NCBI RefSeq assembly: GCF_900187265.1
Contig: NZ_LT906450.1
Location: 2,223,444 to 2,287,443 of the forward strand
Direction: 5' to 3'
DNA from: Rhodococcus rhodochrous
Lineage (GTDB): Bacteria > Actinomycetota > Actinomycetes > Mycobacteriales > Mycobacteriaceae
Length of the DNA: 64,000 bases
Shown here: piece after piece, positions 1 to 8,818 of the stretch
Numbering within the stretch: the first letter of the stretch is position 1
Layout of the letters: every line of letters starts with the position of its first letter
Notes under the pieces: model-generated
What the model was told of the DNA's origin: nothing
The model's database searches: none
The model's input: only the letters and a program-made list of their open reading frames with translations
Translations under genes and position numbers: made by a program

Positions 1-495
1 GACGAGGTGGACGGGGAGCCGGATCGTGCGGCTCTGGTCGGCCATGCCGCGGGTGATGGCCTGACGGATCCACCACGTCGCGTAGGTCGAGAACTTGAAG
101 CCCTTCGCGTAGTCGAACTTCTCCATCGCGCGGATCAGACCGAGGTTGCCCTCCTGGATGAGGTCCAGCAGGGGCATACCGCGTCCGGTGTAACGCTTCG
201 CCAGCGAGACGACGAGGCGCAGGTTGGCCTCGAGCAGGTGGCTGCGAGCGGCCTGTCCTTCACGAACGATGATCGCGAGGTCGCGCTTCTTCGCGGCCGA
301 CAGGCGCTTCTTCGTCTCGAGCAGGTGCTTGGCATACAGGCCGGCCTCGATCCGCTTGGCCAGTTCCACCTCGTCGGCTGCGGTGAGCAGAGCAGTCCGT
401 CCGATACCGTTCAGGTAGACGCGAACGAGATCGGCTGCGGGGCTCTGACCGTCGAGGTCGGAATCGAAGCGAGCGGTGGTTTCGGGGCGTGCCAT
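1..495 (-). CDS. sigB: RNA polymerase sigma factor SigB (3' part missing)
   Basis: Principal-like sigma factor that directs RNA polymerase to promoters, usually for stress and stationary-phase genes. The 165 visible residues begin [10 protein letters not shown] and cover region 1.2 and region 2, with [31 protein letters not shown] and the -10 recognition helix around [15 protein letters not shown]. The gene then leaves the window at the start of region 3 (RLPVHLV). It lacks the long Lys/Ala-rich N-terminus of the second sigma factor at 8819-10186, so it is the SigB-type paralogue. The family is normally about 320-340 aa. I did not find a convincing promoter in 496-663. Confidence 0.93.
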   Translation of the reverse strand, partial: MARPETTARFDSDLDGQSPAADLVRVYLNGIGRTALLTAADEVELAKRIEAGLYAKHLLETKKRLSAAKKRDLAIIVREGQAARSHLLEANLRLVVSLAKRYTGRGMPLLDLIQEGNLGLIRAMEKFDYAKGFKFSTYATWWIRQAITRGMADQSRTIRLPVHLV

Positions 496-663
496 GACGT
501 GCCTCCTCATCGGTGGTGTCTCACAGGGTTCAACGACCGGCGAAGCGGTGGAGTTCCCGTCGGTCTCCGAGTACCACCGCGCTGACCTGCACTAACCCGA
601 TGAGCTCCTGAGAAGTTGCTGAGAGAACCGAATCGTGGAACCTCAGGAACGCCCCGAAGGGGG

Positions 664-2145
664 TCAGACGGGCTCGATCAACCCGTGCCGGACCAAGCCG
701 TGCACGAGGCCCACCGATTGCGTGAGGAGGTCGTCCTCGTCCTCGCCGTGCGCGGCCGCGAGCAGCGACACGAGATCCCCGAGCGGAAGACCGTCGGCGC
801 GCATGCCGCCGAGCAGGGCGGCCGCGAGATCGTCCACCTCGTGCTGCCAGGCCGGACCGCCACCACGGTGCACCCGCACGACCACCTGGTCCCACCCGTC
901 CTCACCGGGCAGGTGCACCCGCTCGAGGGCCGTATCGGGCCGCACCGCGAAACGGGCGTCGAGCACCTCGTGCGTACGCAGCCAGTCGAGGCGACGGAAG
1001 TAGTCGACCGCCTCGTCACCCAGCGCATCGGTGAACGCGTGCCGCAGATCCTCGGCCATCACGTCGGACGGCAGGTCGGTGCGGCGCAGGTAGACGAACC
1101 CGAACCCGACGCCCTCGACGCCGTGCTCCTCGAAGTGGTCGAGCCACTGCTCGGCGCGCACCGCGACCTCCGGCTCCCGCTGATCGGCGTCGCCGTCGCG
1201 CAGCCACGTCCCGACGTACAGGGCGGGATCGGCCACATCACGCTGCACGATCCAGGCGTCGACGCCGTGTGACGGCAACCACGATGCGACCCGCGCCCGC
1301 CAGTCCTCACCCTCGACGTGCACCCAGGACGCGAGCATCGCGGCGGTGCCGCCGGGATTCAGGTGCTCGGCGGCCTGCGAGATCATGAGCCGACTGGCGC
1401 CGTCGAGGTCGAGACCGGAGTCGCGGTAGCTGTGCTCGACGCGTCCCGCGCTCACCACGAACGGCGGGTTCGCGACGATGCGGTCGAAGGTCCGGCCGGC
1501 GACCGGCTCGAACCACGACCCTTCGAGAAGATCGATGTCGATCTCGTTCAGCGCGGCGCTCGCGGCGGCCAGGGTCAGGCAACGGGGATTGATGTCGGTC
1601 GCGGTGACCTCGTCCGCGTGGTCCGCGGCGCGGATGGCCTGCACCCCGCAACCGGTGCCGAGGTCGAGCACCGAACCCACCCGATCGGTGGGGGTGGCCT
1701 GCAGCAGCGACAGGGAGGCCTGACCGACGCCGAGGACGTGATCGGGCCGGGTCGGGGCGGGCCGGATCGAGCCGTCGAGATCGGACAGCACCCAGCGGCT
1801 ACCGGTCCCGGCGTCGAGGGGTCGCAGGTCGAGAGCGGCCCGCACGCCGTCGCCGTCGCGTTCGACGAGCCCCGCCTGCACGGCCTGCTCCGTCGTCACC
1901 GGAGCGAGAGCCTGCGCGACCTCGTCCTCGGGGCAGGTGTCCTGGAGGAGGAACAGTCGCACGAGCACGCCGAGATCGCCCGCGCCACGCGCGATGCGCC
2001 GGGCGGGGACGGGTTCACTGCGTCCGAGGGCGGCGTGCGCCTCGGGTCCGAGCAGTTCCCGCACGGTGTCGAGGTCGTAGCGGCACCGGATCAGTGCGGT
2101 GCGCAGAGCCGGGCAGAGAGACAGGAGAAGGTCGCGGTCCACCAC
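664..2145 (-). CDS. Class I SAM-dependent methyltransferase (DUF7059-type N-terminus)
   Basis: A 493-aa protein with a Rossmann methyltransferase domain. The SAM-binding motif I (DLGTGCG) is at about residues 161-167 and the NPPF motif of N-methyltransferases (HemK/RsmC-like) at 226-229. The NPPF motif suggests methylation of an amide or exocyclic amino group in a protein, RNA or DNA; the substrate cannot be read from sequence. An N-terminal alpha-helical region of about 140 residues and a C-terminal region of about 190 residues flank the catalytic core, as in the actinobacterial DUF7059/DUF7782 methyltransferases. The start is GTG. It lies 34 nt downstream of the DUF3099 gene on the same strand, so the two may be cotranscribed. 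Confidence 0.85.
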   Translation of the reverse strand: MVDRDLLLSLCPALRTALIRCRYDLDTVRELLGPEAHAALGRSEPVPARRIARGAGDLGVLVRLFLLQDTCPEDEVAQALAPVTTEQAVQAGLVERDGDGVRAALDLRPLDAGTGSRWVLSDLDGSIRPAPTRPDHVLGVGQASLSLLQATPTDRVGSVLDLGTGCGVQAIRAADHADEVTATDINPRCLTLAAASAALNEIDIDLLEGSWFEPVAGRTFDRIVANPPFVVSAGRVEHSYRDSGLDLDGASRLMISQAAEHLNPGGTAAMLASWVHVEGEDWRARVASWLPSHGVDAWIVQRDVADPALYVGTWLRDGDADQREPEVAVRAEQWLDHFEEHGVEGVGFGFVYLRRTDLPSDVMAEDLRHAFTDALGDEAVDYFRRLDWLRTHEVLDARFAVRPDTALERVHLPGEDGWDQVVVRVHRGGGPAWQHEVDDLAAALLGGMRADGLPLGDLVSLLAAAHGEDEDDLLTQSVGLVHGLVRHGLIEPV

Positions 2146-2179
2146 GACATTCTCGCAAGCGCCCCGTCGGGGGTCCCTC

Positions 2180-2539
2180 TCAGCCGTCGATCACATGGTG
2201 TCGGGACGACTCGATCGCCGGGGCGTCGTCGAAGCGGCCGTCCCAGCGGCTCGGTTCGTCCTTGCGGCGCGGCGGCCGGTCGTTGGCGATGAGGACGGCG
2301 ATCCACGGCAGCGGGATCGACACCCCGATGATCGCCATCGAGATCCAGGGATTGGCCCATACGCCGTACGCGATCGCCGCCAGCAGCAGGGCGGGGATGC
2401 GGACCGACATGATGGTGAGGTACTTGCGAACCCGTGCTCGGTGCTGATCCTCGAGCGACGTCTCCGCCGCGGTGATCAGAACCGGGTTGTCGGGCGATCC
2501 GTTCTCGGGGGATCCGCCGAAACCGTGAGTTCTCGCCAT
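2180..2539 (-). CDS. DUF3099 membrane protein
   Basis: A protein of about 119 aa. It has a soluble N-terminus containing PVLITAAETSLEDQHRAR, then two adjacent hydrophobic segments (around MSVRIPALLLAAIAYGVW and ISMAIIGVSIPLPWIAVLIA), and a polar tail with PPRRKDEPSR. This is the layout of the actinobacterial DUF3099 family, small two-TM proteins of unknown function. I chose the ATG giving MARTHGF because an upstream in-frame start would overlap the divergent gene region. It is probably the first gene of a unit with the downstream methyltransferase. Confidence 0.75.
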   Translation of the reverse strand: MARTHGFGGSPENGSPDNPVLITAAETSLEDQHRARVRKYLTIMSVRIPALLLAAIAYGVWANPWISMAIIGVSIPLPWIAVLIANDRPPRRKDEPSRWDGRFDDAPAIESSRHHVIDG

Positions 2540-2612
2540 GTCTTCCACCTTCCCACGCCGGGCCGTCGCACGCACATACGCATCCGGCCCTTCCGTGCGG
2601 CATCATGGACAC

Positions 2613-2849
2613 GTGAGCACGGATATCAAGGAACGGCCGGATACCACCACCGACGAAACGACCGACGACGACACCCCGAAGTTCTTCCACTACGTGAAGA
2701 AGAACAAGATCGCCGAGAGTGCGGTCATGGGTACCCATGTGGTCGCGCTGTGCGGTGAGGTCTTTCCGGTGACCCGGTCGCCGAAGCCCGGCTCGCCGGT
2801 GTGCCCCGAATGCAAGAAAGTCTACGACGGTTTGCGCAAGGGCGACTGA
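2613..2849 (+). CDS. DUF3039 zinc-ribbon-like small protein
   Basis: A 78-aa protein starting at a GTG (VSTDIKERPD). The C-terminal half has a cysteine pair and other metal-binding candidates (HVVALCGEVFPV and CPECKKVYDGL), typical of the conserved actinobacterial DUF3039 family. Function is unknown. The reading frame is open further upstream, but the conserved region and the position opposite the DUF3099 gene favour the GTG. The last 28 nt overlap, antisense, the end of the convergent BrkB-type gene. Confidence 0.72.
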   Translation: MSTDIKERPDTTTDETTDDDTPKFFHYVKKNKIAESAVMGTHVVALCGEVFPVTRSPKPGSPVCPECKKVYDGLRKGD

Positions 2850-4168
2850 GACACCTGGTGGAACACCCCGTCGTCCGCCGCGGCGTCGGGTGATTCCGGC
2901 GGAAGCGTCTCCACCGGCGGAAGTTCGGTCTCGGCCGGGGGAACTTCGGATCCCCCGGCCTTGTCGTCGTGCCCGGCCTTGTCGTCGTGCCCGGCCTTGT
3001 CGTCGTGCCCGGCCTTCTCGTCGCACGAGGCCGTGTCGTCGGGTGGTGTCGTGTCGTCGTGGGATGCCGCCTCCGACTCGGCGGGCTTCCCGTCGATGGG
3101 CCACGACTCGGGTTGGCGATCGCCGGGCCGGATCAGGTCGGACAGACGGATGGTCGTGGAGCCCGTCAACCGGCGGGTGAGGTTCGTCACCGGCCCGCTG
3201 TCGGGCGACGGATCACGTGCCGACTGCTCGGCGAGCCAGATCCGCCACTGCTCCAGACGTGTGGCGCGCGCCGGCCAGAACTCCTGCACCGTGGCGTTGA
3301 ACTCGGCTCCGAGGACCACGGCGAAACCCAGGAAGAACGTGAACAGCAGGAACGCGATCGGTGCGGCGAGTGCGCCGTAGGTGTAGCCCGTGGCGGCGAC
3401 CCACGTCAGGTACCACCTCAGGATCACGCTCGACGCGAGGAAGAACACCCCGGCCAGGACCGCGCCACCGAGCAGTCGGTGCCACGGCAGCGACTTGGGC
3501 AGCGCCACCTTGTAGAGGGTCGTCAGCCCGATCAGCAGGAGCAGGCCCACCGCGGGGAAGTAGAAGGTGTCGATGATCCGTGAGCCGACATCGAACCAGG
3601 CGTCGGGCAGCAACCTGCCGATCAGGGTGGGTCCGAGCGCGACGAGGGGCATCGTGAACACCGCCAGGATCAGGAAGACCACGTAGAGGAGCAGCCCGAA
3701 GATCCGCTGCCACACGGGGTGACGATGGTCCTGCTGGTGGTGCGCTTCGACGATGGAGTCCACGAACGTCGAGATCGCCGACGATCCTGCCCACAGCGAC
3801 AACACGAAGCCCAACGACATCACGTCGGCGCGCCCCCGCCGGAGGACGTCCTCGACGGTGGGCTCGATGATCTGGTCGACCACGCTGTCGCTGAAGACCG
3901 AGCGGAGGAAGGTGACGGTCTTCGACGTGATGATCTCCACCGTGTCGGGACCGAACCAGCCACCGACGTACCCGAGGCTGCCGAGCAGACCGAGCACCAA
4001 CGGCGGTAGCGAGAGGGTCTGCCAGAAGGCCGCGGTCGCCGCCTTGCTGAAGATCGAGTGGTCCCAGGCGGACGACAGGGTGTGGGTGACGACCTTCCAG
4101 CCCTTTCCGACCGCGCGGCGAACGCGGCCGGAGGATGCCTGGGCGGGGGATCGTGGTGTGTCGTTCAT
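2822..4168 (-). CDS. YihY/BrkB-family inner-membrane protein with repeat tail
   Basis: A 448-aa integral membrane protein of the YihY/virulence factor BrkB family, which has about six membrane segments (visible from SLPPLVLGLLGSLGYVGG to PIAFLLFTFFLGFAVVLGAEFNA). The conserved SLGFVLSLWAGSSA and YGALAAPIAFLLF stretches support the family call. After the last membrane segment, a hydrophilic cytoplasmic tail of about 130 residues contains LTRRLTGSTTIRLSDL and an acidic region with three exact AGHDDK repeats. Family members have been proposed as transporters or lipid-related proteins; the role is not established. The end overlaps DUF3039 by 28 nt. Confidence 0.85.
   Translation of the reverse strand: MNDTPRSPAQASSGRVRRAVGKGWKVVTHTLSSAWDHSIFSKAATAAFWQTLSLPPLVLGLLGSLGYVGGWFGPDTVEIITSKTVTFLRSVFSDSVVDQIIEPTVEDVLRRGRADVMSLGFVLSLWAGSSAISTFVDSIVEAHHQQDHRHPVWQRIFGLLLYVVFLILAVFTMPLVALGPTLIGRLLPDAWFDVGSRIIDTFYFPAVGLLLLIGLTTLYKVALPKSLPWHRLLGGAVLAGVFFLASSVILRWYLTWVAATGYTYGALAAPIAFLLFTFFLGFAVVLGAEFNATVQEFWPARATRLEQWRIWLAEQSARDPSPDSGPVTNLTRRLTGSTTIRLSDLIRPGDRQPESWPIDGKPAESEAASHDDTTPPDDTASCDEKAGHDDKAGHDDKAGHDDKAGGSEVPPAETELPPVETLPPESPDAAADDGVFHQVSQSPLRKPS
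2957..3028 (-). repeat. 18-bp tandem repeat inside the BrkB-type gene
   Basis: Three exact copies of the 18-bp unit GGCCTTGTCGTCGTGCCC (2957-2974, 2975-2992, 2993-3010) are followed by a decayed fourth copy. The period is a multiple of three, so the copies encode the AGHDDK peptide repeats of the cytoplasmic tail on the minus strand. Copy number is likely to vary between strains. Confidence 0.9.
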
Positions 4169-4379
4169 CTACTTCCAGAATTCCTGATGACACGCTCGCG
4201 TGCGCGCACAGGCAGGTGAGGGCCTCTCGAATTCTGCCACGCAGTCCTCGGAGAACCCGCCGACGCCGCGGCTTCGGCGGGTTCGCGGGCTCCGAGACGA
4301 TAGGCTGCATGACGGTCGGCGCCCGGACGAGTGCGGTGGGACCGACCCGAGCGAAGCGGACAAGGAGCACGAGAAACCG

Positions 4380-6107
4380 GTGAGCACCGAAACCGTCGGA
4401 CAAGCTACGACCTCCGCCCCTGTGGCCCAGCTGCGTGCCTGGCAGCGCCGCGCCCTCACCAAGTACCTCGCGACGAAGCCGCGCGACTTCCTCGCCGTCG
4501 CGACCCCCGGCGCCGGTAAGACGACCTTCGCCCTCCGGGTGGCGTCGGAGCTGCTGCGCGACCGGACGGTCGACCAGATCACCGTCGTCGCCCCCACCGA
4601 GCACCTCAAGCACCAGTGGGCGGGTGCCGCTGCCCGCATCGGCATCGCGCTCGACTCGAACTTCACGAACTCCACCGGGCAGACGTCGAGCGACTACCAG
4701 GGCGTCGTGGTCACCTACGCGCAGGTCGCCTCGCATCCGTTCAAACACCGCGTGCGCACGGAGGCGCGTCGCACCCTGGTGATCCTCGACGAGATCCACC
4801 ACGGTGGCGACGCGAAGAGCTGGGGTGAGGGCATTCTCGAAGCGTTCGGGGACGCGACCCGTCGTCTGGCGCTGACCGGTACGCCCTTCCGCAGCGACGA
4901 CAGTGCGATCCCGTTCGTGAGCTACGAGCCGAACGAGGACGGTCTGTTGCAGTCCAAGGCCGACCACGCCTACGGCTACGCCGACGCGCTCGCCGACGGC
5001 GTCGTGCGCCCCGTCGTGTTCCTCGCGTACTCGGGCGAGGCGCGCTGGCGCACGAGTGCGGGGGAGGAGTTCACCGCCCGGCTGGGAGAGCCTCTCAGCG
5101 CCGAGCAGACGGCTCGGGCGTGGCGGACTGCCCTCGACCCCCAGGGCGACTGGATTCCCGCGGTGCTGGGGGCGGCGAACACCAGACTGCAGCAGCTGCG
5201 TGCCGGCGGCATGCCGGACGCCGGTGGACTCGTCATCGCCACAGACCAGACCACCGCCCGGGCGTACGCGAAGATCCTCGAGGCGATCACCGGCGAGATG
5301 CCGACCGTCGTGCTCTCGGACGATCCCACCGCGTCCGACCGCATCTCGCAGTTCAGCGAGGGCAACCAGAGGTGGATGGTCGCCGTGCGCATGGTGTCCG
5401 AGGGCGTCGACGTCCCGCGACTGGCGGTGGGCGTGTACGCGACCAGCGCCTCGACCCCGTTGTTCTTCGCGCAGGCGATCGGCCGCTTCGTGCGGTCGCG
5501 GCGCAAGGGGGAGACCGCCAGCGTCTTCCTGCCGTCCGTGCCGGTGCTGCTCGAACTCGCCAGCCAGCTCGAGGCCCAGCGCGACCACATCCTCGGCAAG
5601 CCGCACCGGGTCAAGGAGGGCTTCGACGACGAGTTGCTCGCCGACGCGAACCGGCGCAAGGACGAGCCCGGCGAGGACGAGAAGGCCTACCACTCGCTCG
5701 GGGCGGACGCCGAACTCGATCAGGTCATCTACGACGGATCCTCGTTCGGCACCGCGACATTCGCCGGTTCCGACGAAGAGGCCGACTATCTGGGGCTCCC
5801 CGGTCTGCTCGACGCGGAACAGATGCGGGCGCTGCTGCGTCAGCGTCAGGAACAGCAGCTGAACAAGCCCAAGGCCGAACCGGCACCCACGCCGCCGCCC
5901 CAGGTGACCGAGCGGGTCGAGACCGCCGACACCCTCGCCCAGCTCCGTCGCGAACTCAACTCGCTCGTCGCGGTCGTCCACCACCGGACCAGGAAGCCGC
6001 ACGGGGTGATCCACGGCGAACTGCGTCGCCAGTGCGGTGGTCCGCCGACGGCGATGGCGACCGCCGAGCAACTGCGCGATCGGATCGCGATCCTGCGCAG
6101 CTGGTGA
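4380..6107 (+). CDS. DEAD/DEAH-box (ResIII-type) superfamily 2 helicase
   Basis: A 575-aa ATP-dependent nucleic-acid helicase or translocase. Walker A (ATPGAGKTT) is at about residues 41-49, the DEIH Walker B box at about 137, motif III-like LTGTPFRSD at about 155, and motif VI as QAIGRFVRSRRKGE. A C-terminal tail of about 70 residues ends in a conserved helical block containing GELRRQCGG. I selected the GTG (VSTETVGQ) because the region before it has no helicase homology, and an AGGAG lies upstream. A TAGGCT hexamer at 4301-4306 is a possible -10 element. It stands alone, divergent from the BrkB-type gene and convergent with a DUF7455 gene. The DNA or RNA substrate is unknown. Confidence 0.85.
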   Translation: MSTETVGQATTSAPVAQLRAWQRRALTKYLATKPRDFLAVATPGAGKTTFALRVASELLRDRTVDQITVVAPTEHLKHQWAGAAARIGIALDSNFTNSTGQTSSDYQGVVVTYAQVASHPFKHRVRTEARRTLVILDEIHHGGDAKSWGEGILEAFGDATRRLALTGTPFRSDDSAIPFVSYEPNEDGLLQSKADHAYGYADALADGVVRPVVFLAYSGEARWRTSAGEEFTARLGEPLSAEQTARAWRTALDPQGDWIPAVLGAANTRLQQLRAGGMPDAGGLVIATDQTTARAYAKILEAITGEMPTVVLSDDPTASDRISQFSEGNQRWMVAVRMVSEGVDVPRLAVGVYATSASTPLFFAQAIGRFVRSRRKGETASVFLPSVPVLLELASQLEAQRDHILGKPHRVKEGFDDELLADANRRKDEPGEDEKAYHSLGADAELDQVIYDGSSFGTATFAGSDEEADYLGLPGLLDAEQMRALLRQRQEQQLNKPKAEPAPTPPPQVTERVETADTLAQLRRELNSLVAVVHHRTRKPHGVIHGELRRQCGGPPTAMATAEQLRDRIAILRSW

Positions 6108-6113
6108 CGACGA

Positions 6114-6148
6114 GAACGGGCGACCACCGCGAAGGTGGTCGCCCGTTC
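6114..6148. terminator. Bidirectional terminator hairpin
   Basis: A perfect 15-bp stem (GAACGGGCGACCACC with its complement) with a 5-nt loop sits between the convergent helicase and DUF7455 genes. There is no strong T tract, as is usual for actinobacterial hairpin terminators. Confidence 0.75.
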
Positions 6149-6183
6149 GGTCGGGTCTCGGAACCGGGGTTCCGGACGGCGGA

Positions 6184-6378
6184 TCACACGGTGGCGTCGG
6201 ACTCGTTCACGATCGTCGCTCCGAGTTCACGGAGGCGGTCGGTGTGCTCGTTCGCGTGGTGCCCGCAGAACAACAGTTCTCCGCCGGTCGGAAGGACGGC
6301 GCGGACACGAGCGGCGGCATTGCACCGATCGCAGCGATCTGCAGCGGTCAACTTCGGGCTGGTCAACGTACCGGGCAT
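6184..6378 (-). CDS. DUF7455 small zinc-binding-like protein
   Basis: A 64-aa protein starting MPGTLTSPKL. It has a CDRC pair (LTAADRCDRCNAAARV) and a second CGHH element (LLFCGHHANEH), which look like a four-ligand zinc site. This fits the actinobacterial DUF7455 family found near sigma factor genes. GGAGGAG ends 2 nt before the ATG, which fixes this start over the upstream in-frame codon. Function is unknown. Confidence 0.8.
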   Translation of the reverse strand: MPGTLTSPKLTAADRCDRCNAAARVRAVLPTGGELLFCGHHANEHTDRLRELGATIVNESDATV

Positions 6379-6636
6379 GACTCCTCCAAACTGGCCACCG
6401 CTCATATCGGGTGCCGGGGTCTGGTCCGCCGCACCGGCCGGCGCGGTGGATCTACTCTGACAGACGATTCGTATTCACGTGTTGTTCCCTTGGATGCCCA
6501 ATGGTGGCGTGTTTCACGCATCCAACAGCGAAAACGCTGCGACATGGCCGTTTTCCGCACCGTGTGTTCGCTCACAGCGCAGAGCCCGAGGGTGCCCGGA
6601 ACGCCTCGGACGGGCTGTCCTACGCACAATGACGCC

Positions 6637-7017
6637 ATGACCGAGACCCTGCTGCACATCATCACCCGTGACGATTGGAACCGCTTCCGGCCCCTCGGGG
6701 CGGTCGCGCCGGACTCCCTGGGAACCCAGGGTTTCGTCCACCTGTCCACGCCGCACCAGGTGCACCTGCCTGCCGACCGGTTGTACTCGGGGCGCACGGA
6801 TCTCCTCCTGCTGCACGTCGACGCGACGCGCCTCGTCGACCCGCTCCGTTTCGAACCAGGCGTGCCGGAGGACCCGGAGTCCATGCGCTTCCCCCATCTC
6901 TACGGGCCGCTGCCCGTCGACGCCGTGGTGGAGGTGACGCCCTACCTGCCGGGGCCGGACGGTCGGTTCGCACCCCTCGACCGGGAGCGACCGGACGCGG
7001 TCGGGCCGGAGGACTAG
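6637..7017 (+). CDS. DUF952 family protein
   Basis: A 126-aa protein. The central sequence GFVHLSTPHQVHLPADRLY, followed by LLLLHVDATRL and later FPHLYGPLPVDAVVEVTPY, is the signature of DUF952. Members are single-domain proteins distantly resembling glutathione-S-transferase-like or ADP-ribosyltransferase-like folds and have no proven activity. The conserved HLS and HLYG motifs are intact. The stop codon overlaps the putative -10 hexamer of the next gene. Confidence 0.85.
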   Translation: MTETLLHIITRDDWNRFRPLGAVAPDSLGTQGFVHLSTPHQVHLPADRLYSGRTDLLLLHVDATRLVDPLRFEPGVPEDPESMRFPHLYGPLPVDAVVEVTPYLPGPDGRFAPLDRERPDAVGPED

Positions 7018-7026
7018 TCTTTCGGC

Positions 7027-7509
7027 ATGATCGTCGACGTGACGCCGCTGCCCGGGATCGGTGTACGCAAGGACTTCGAACTGGCCTCCGGGCGCCGCAT
7101 CGGGGTGATCACCCACCGGGACGGTCACAGCGACCTCATCATCTCGAAGGCGGACGACCCCGACGCGTGTGCGGCCTCCCTCCCTCTCACCGTCGAGGAG
7201 GCGGCGACGCTCAGCAATCTGCTCGGCGCCCCACAGCTCGTCGCCCAGTTACGTGAGGACCACCGCGACCTGCCCGGGATCCTCACCCGCCAACTCCACA
7301 TCCACGAGGACTCCCGCTTCGACGGAGCGGTCCTGGGCGACACCGCACTGCGCACCCGCACCGGCGTATCAGTCGTGGCGGTGATGCGTGCCGGCCAGGT
7401 CATGCCGTCCCCGACACCCGACTTCGTTCTCACAGGCGGGGACATCCTGGTGGCGGTCGGCACGGCGGACGGCCTCGACGCTGCCGCCAGGATCCTGCGC
7501 AACGGCTGA
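7027..7509 (+). CDS. khtT: K+/H+ antiporter regulatory subunit (KhtT-like)
   Basis: A 160-aa soluble protein. The N-terminal part (VDVTPLPGIGVRKDFEL) and the C-terminal RCK_C/TrkA-C domain (about residues 85-157, ending DFVLTGGDILVAVGTADGL) match the KhtT family. These are cytoplasmic regulators that bind nucleotides and gate a partner CPA2 antiporter. The partner gene begins 9 nt downstream. TAGTCT at 7015-7020, just before the ATG, suggests transcription starts almost at the start codon. Confidence 0.85.
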   Translation: MIVDVTPLPGIGVRKDFELASGRRIGVITHRDGHSDLIISKADDPDACAASLPLTVEEAATLSNLLGAPQLVAQLREDHRDLPGILTRQLHIHEDSRFDGAVLGDTALRTRTGVSVVAVMRAGQVMPSPTPDFVLTGGDILVAVGTADGLDAAARILRNG

Positions 7510-7518
7510 TCCGGCGGT

Positions 7519-8733
7519 ATGGACACCACGACACTCGCACTCATCGAACTGGGTGCGGTGTTCTTCGGACTCGGCGTCCTCGGCCGGCTCGCGGCGCGGA
7601 TCGGCATGTCGCCGATCCCGTTCTATCTGATCGGCGGCCTGTGCTTCGGCAACGGTGGCTTCATCCAGCTCGGCGACATCGGGGCGTTCAGTCACATCGC
7701 CAGCGAGATCGGCGTGGTCCTGCTGCTGTTGCTGCTCGGTCTCGAGTACACGGCGAACGAGTTGATCAGCGGTCTGCGGCGCTCCCGGATCGGAGGCCTG
7801 ATCGACCTCGCTCTGAACGCGGTGCCGGGAGCCGCCGTCGCGTTGATCCTGGGTCTCGGACCCATCGGAGCCTTCGTGCTCGCGGGTGTGACCTACATCT
7901 CGTCGTCCGGGATCGTGGCGAAGGTCCTCGCCGATCTGGGGCGCCTCGGCAACCGCGAGACACCGGTCGTCCTGTCGATCCTCGTCTTCGAGGATCTCGC
8001 GATGGCCGTCTACCTCCCGGTCCTCACGGCGATCCTGGCGGGCGTGAGTCTGCTCGGCGGCCTCGAAGCCGTCGCGATCTCGCTCGGTGTCGTCACCGTG
8101 GTGCTGGTGCTGGTGGTGCGATACGGGCGCTACGTCTCGGTCGTACTCGACAGTCCCGACCGGGAAACCCTGTTGCTCAAGCTGCTCGGCGCGGCGCTGT
8201 TGGTGGCGGGGATCGCGTCGGCCCTGCAGGTGTCCGCGGCCGTGGGCGCGTTCCTGCTGGGCATCGCCATCTCCGGTTCGACGGCACACAACGCGGTCCG
8301 GGTCCTCGAACCGCTCCGCGATCTGTTCGCCGCCATCTTCTTCGTCTTCTTCGGACTGAACACCGATCCGACGGCGATACCGCCGGTGCTCGGCTGGGCG
8401 ATCCTGCTGGCTGTACTGACGGCGCTGACGAAGCTCGTCACCGGATGGATCGCGGCGGCCCAGCACGGTATCGCCGTGATGGGGCGGGCGCGCGCCGGCG
8501 CGGCACTCATCGCCCGGGGCGAGTTCTCCATCGTGATCGCCGGGCTGGCCGTCGCCTCCGGCCACGTCGACAGTCGCCTCGCGGCGATCGCGTCGGCATA
8601 CGTGATGATCACCGCGGTGCTCGGTCCGGTAGCCGCGCGGGTCGTCGAACCGGTGATGCGGTTCGCGTCCGCCCGGCTCCCCGGACGCGAGGGACGACAA
8701 CGTCTTCCAGGAGACGAACCGGAACTTCTCTAG
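7519..8733 (+). CDS. khtU: CPA2-family cation/proton antiporter (KhtU-like)
   Basis: A 404-aa membrane protein with about twelve predicted hydrophobic segments and the monovalent cation:proton antiporter-2 fold. Recognisable elements are the N-terminal LIELGAVFFGLGVLGRLAARIG, the GVVLLLLLLGLEYTANEL motif, and ITYISSSGIVAKVLADLGRLGNRE-like and ARGEFSIVIAGLA stretches. Directly downstream of the KhtT-like regulator, it probably exports K+ (or NH4+/Na+) in exchange for protons to control turgor and pH. It is shorter than KefB/KefC because it lacks a fused C-terminal RCK_N domain, consistent with a separate regulatory subunit. Confidence 0.86.
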   Translation: MDTTTLALIELGAVFFGLGVLGRLAARIGMSPIPFYLIGGLCFGNGGFIQLGDIGAFSHIASEIGVVLLLLLLGLEYTANELISGLRRSRIGGLIDLALNAVPGAAVALILGLGPIGAFVLAGVTYISSSGIVAKVLADLGRLGNRETPVVLSILVFEDLAMAVYLPVLTAILAGVSLLGGLEAVAISLGVVTVVLVLVVRYGRYVSVVLDSPDRETLLLKLLGAALLVAGIASALQVSAAVGAFLLGIAISGSTAHNAVRVLEPLRDLFAAIFFVFFGLNTDPTAIPPVLGWAILLAVLTALTKLVTGWIAAAQHGIAVMGRARAGAALIARGEFSIVIAGLAVASGHVDSRLAAIASAYVMITAVLGPVAARVVEPVMRFASARLPGREGRQRLPGDEPELL

Positions 8734-8771
8734 CGCCCCCCGTGCCCGGAACCCCCGGGCCCGGAACGAGG

Positions 8772-8803
8772 AACGAGGGCCACCCGATCGGATGGCCCTC
8801 GTT
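8772..8803. terminator. Bidirectional terminator hairpin
   Basis: An 11-bp perfect stem (AACGAGGGCCA with its complement) with a 10-nt loop lies between the 3' ends of the antiporter gene and sigA, so it can serve both strands. Confidence 0.7.
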
Positions 8804-8818
8804 CGTCCGTGAAGGATG

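Noticed and set aside
496-663. SigE/SigH-type promoter for sigB
   Set aside because: Such a promoter is known in mycobacteria, but no GGAA and GTT pair with correct spacing and orientation is visible here.
3213-6071. A 952-aa minus-strand open frame across the BrkB-type gene and the helicase
   Set aside because: It is antisense to a well-supported helicase and in another frame of the BrkB-type gene, is rich in Arg/Gly/Pro and has no conserved domain. Long antisense frames are expected at this GC content.
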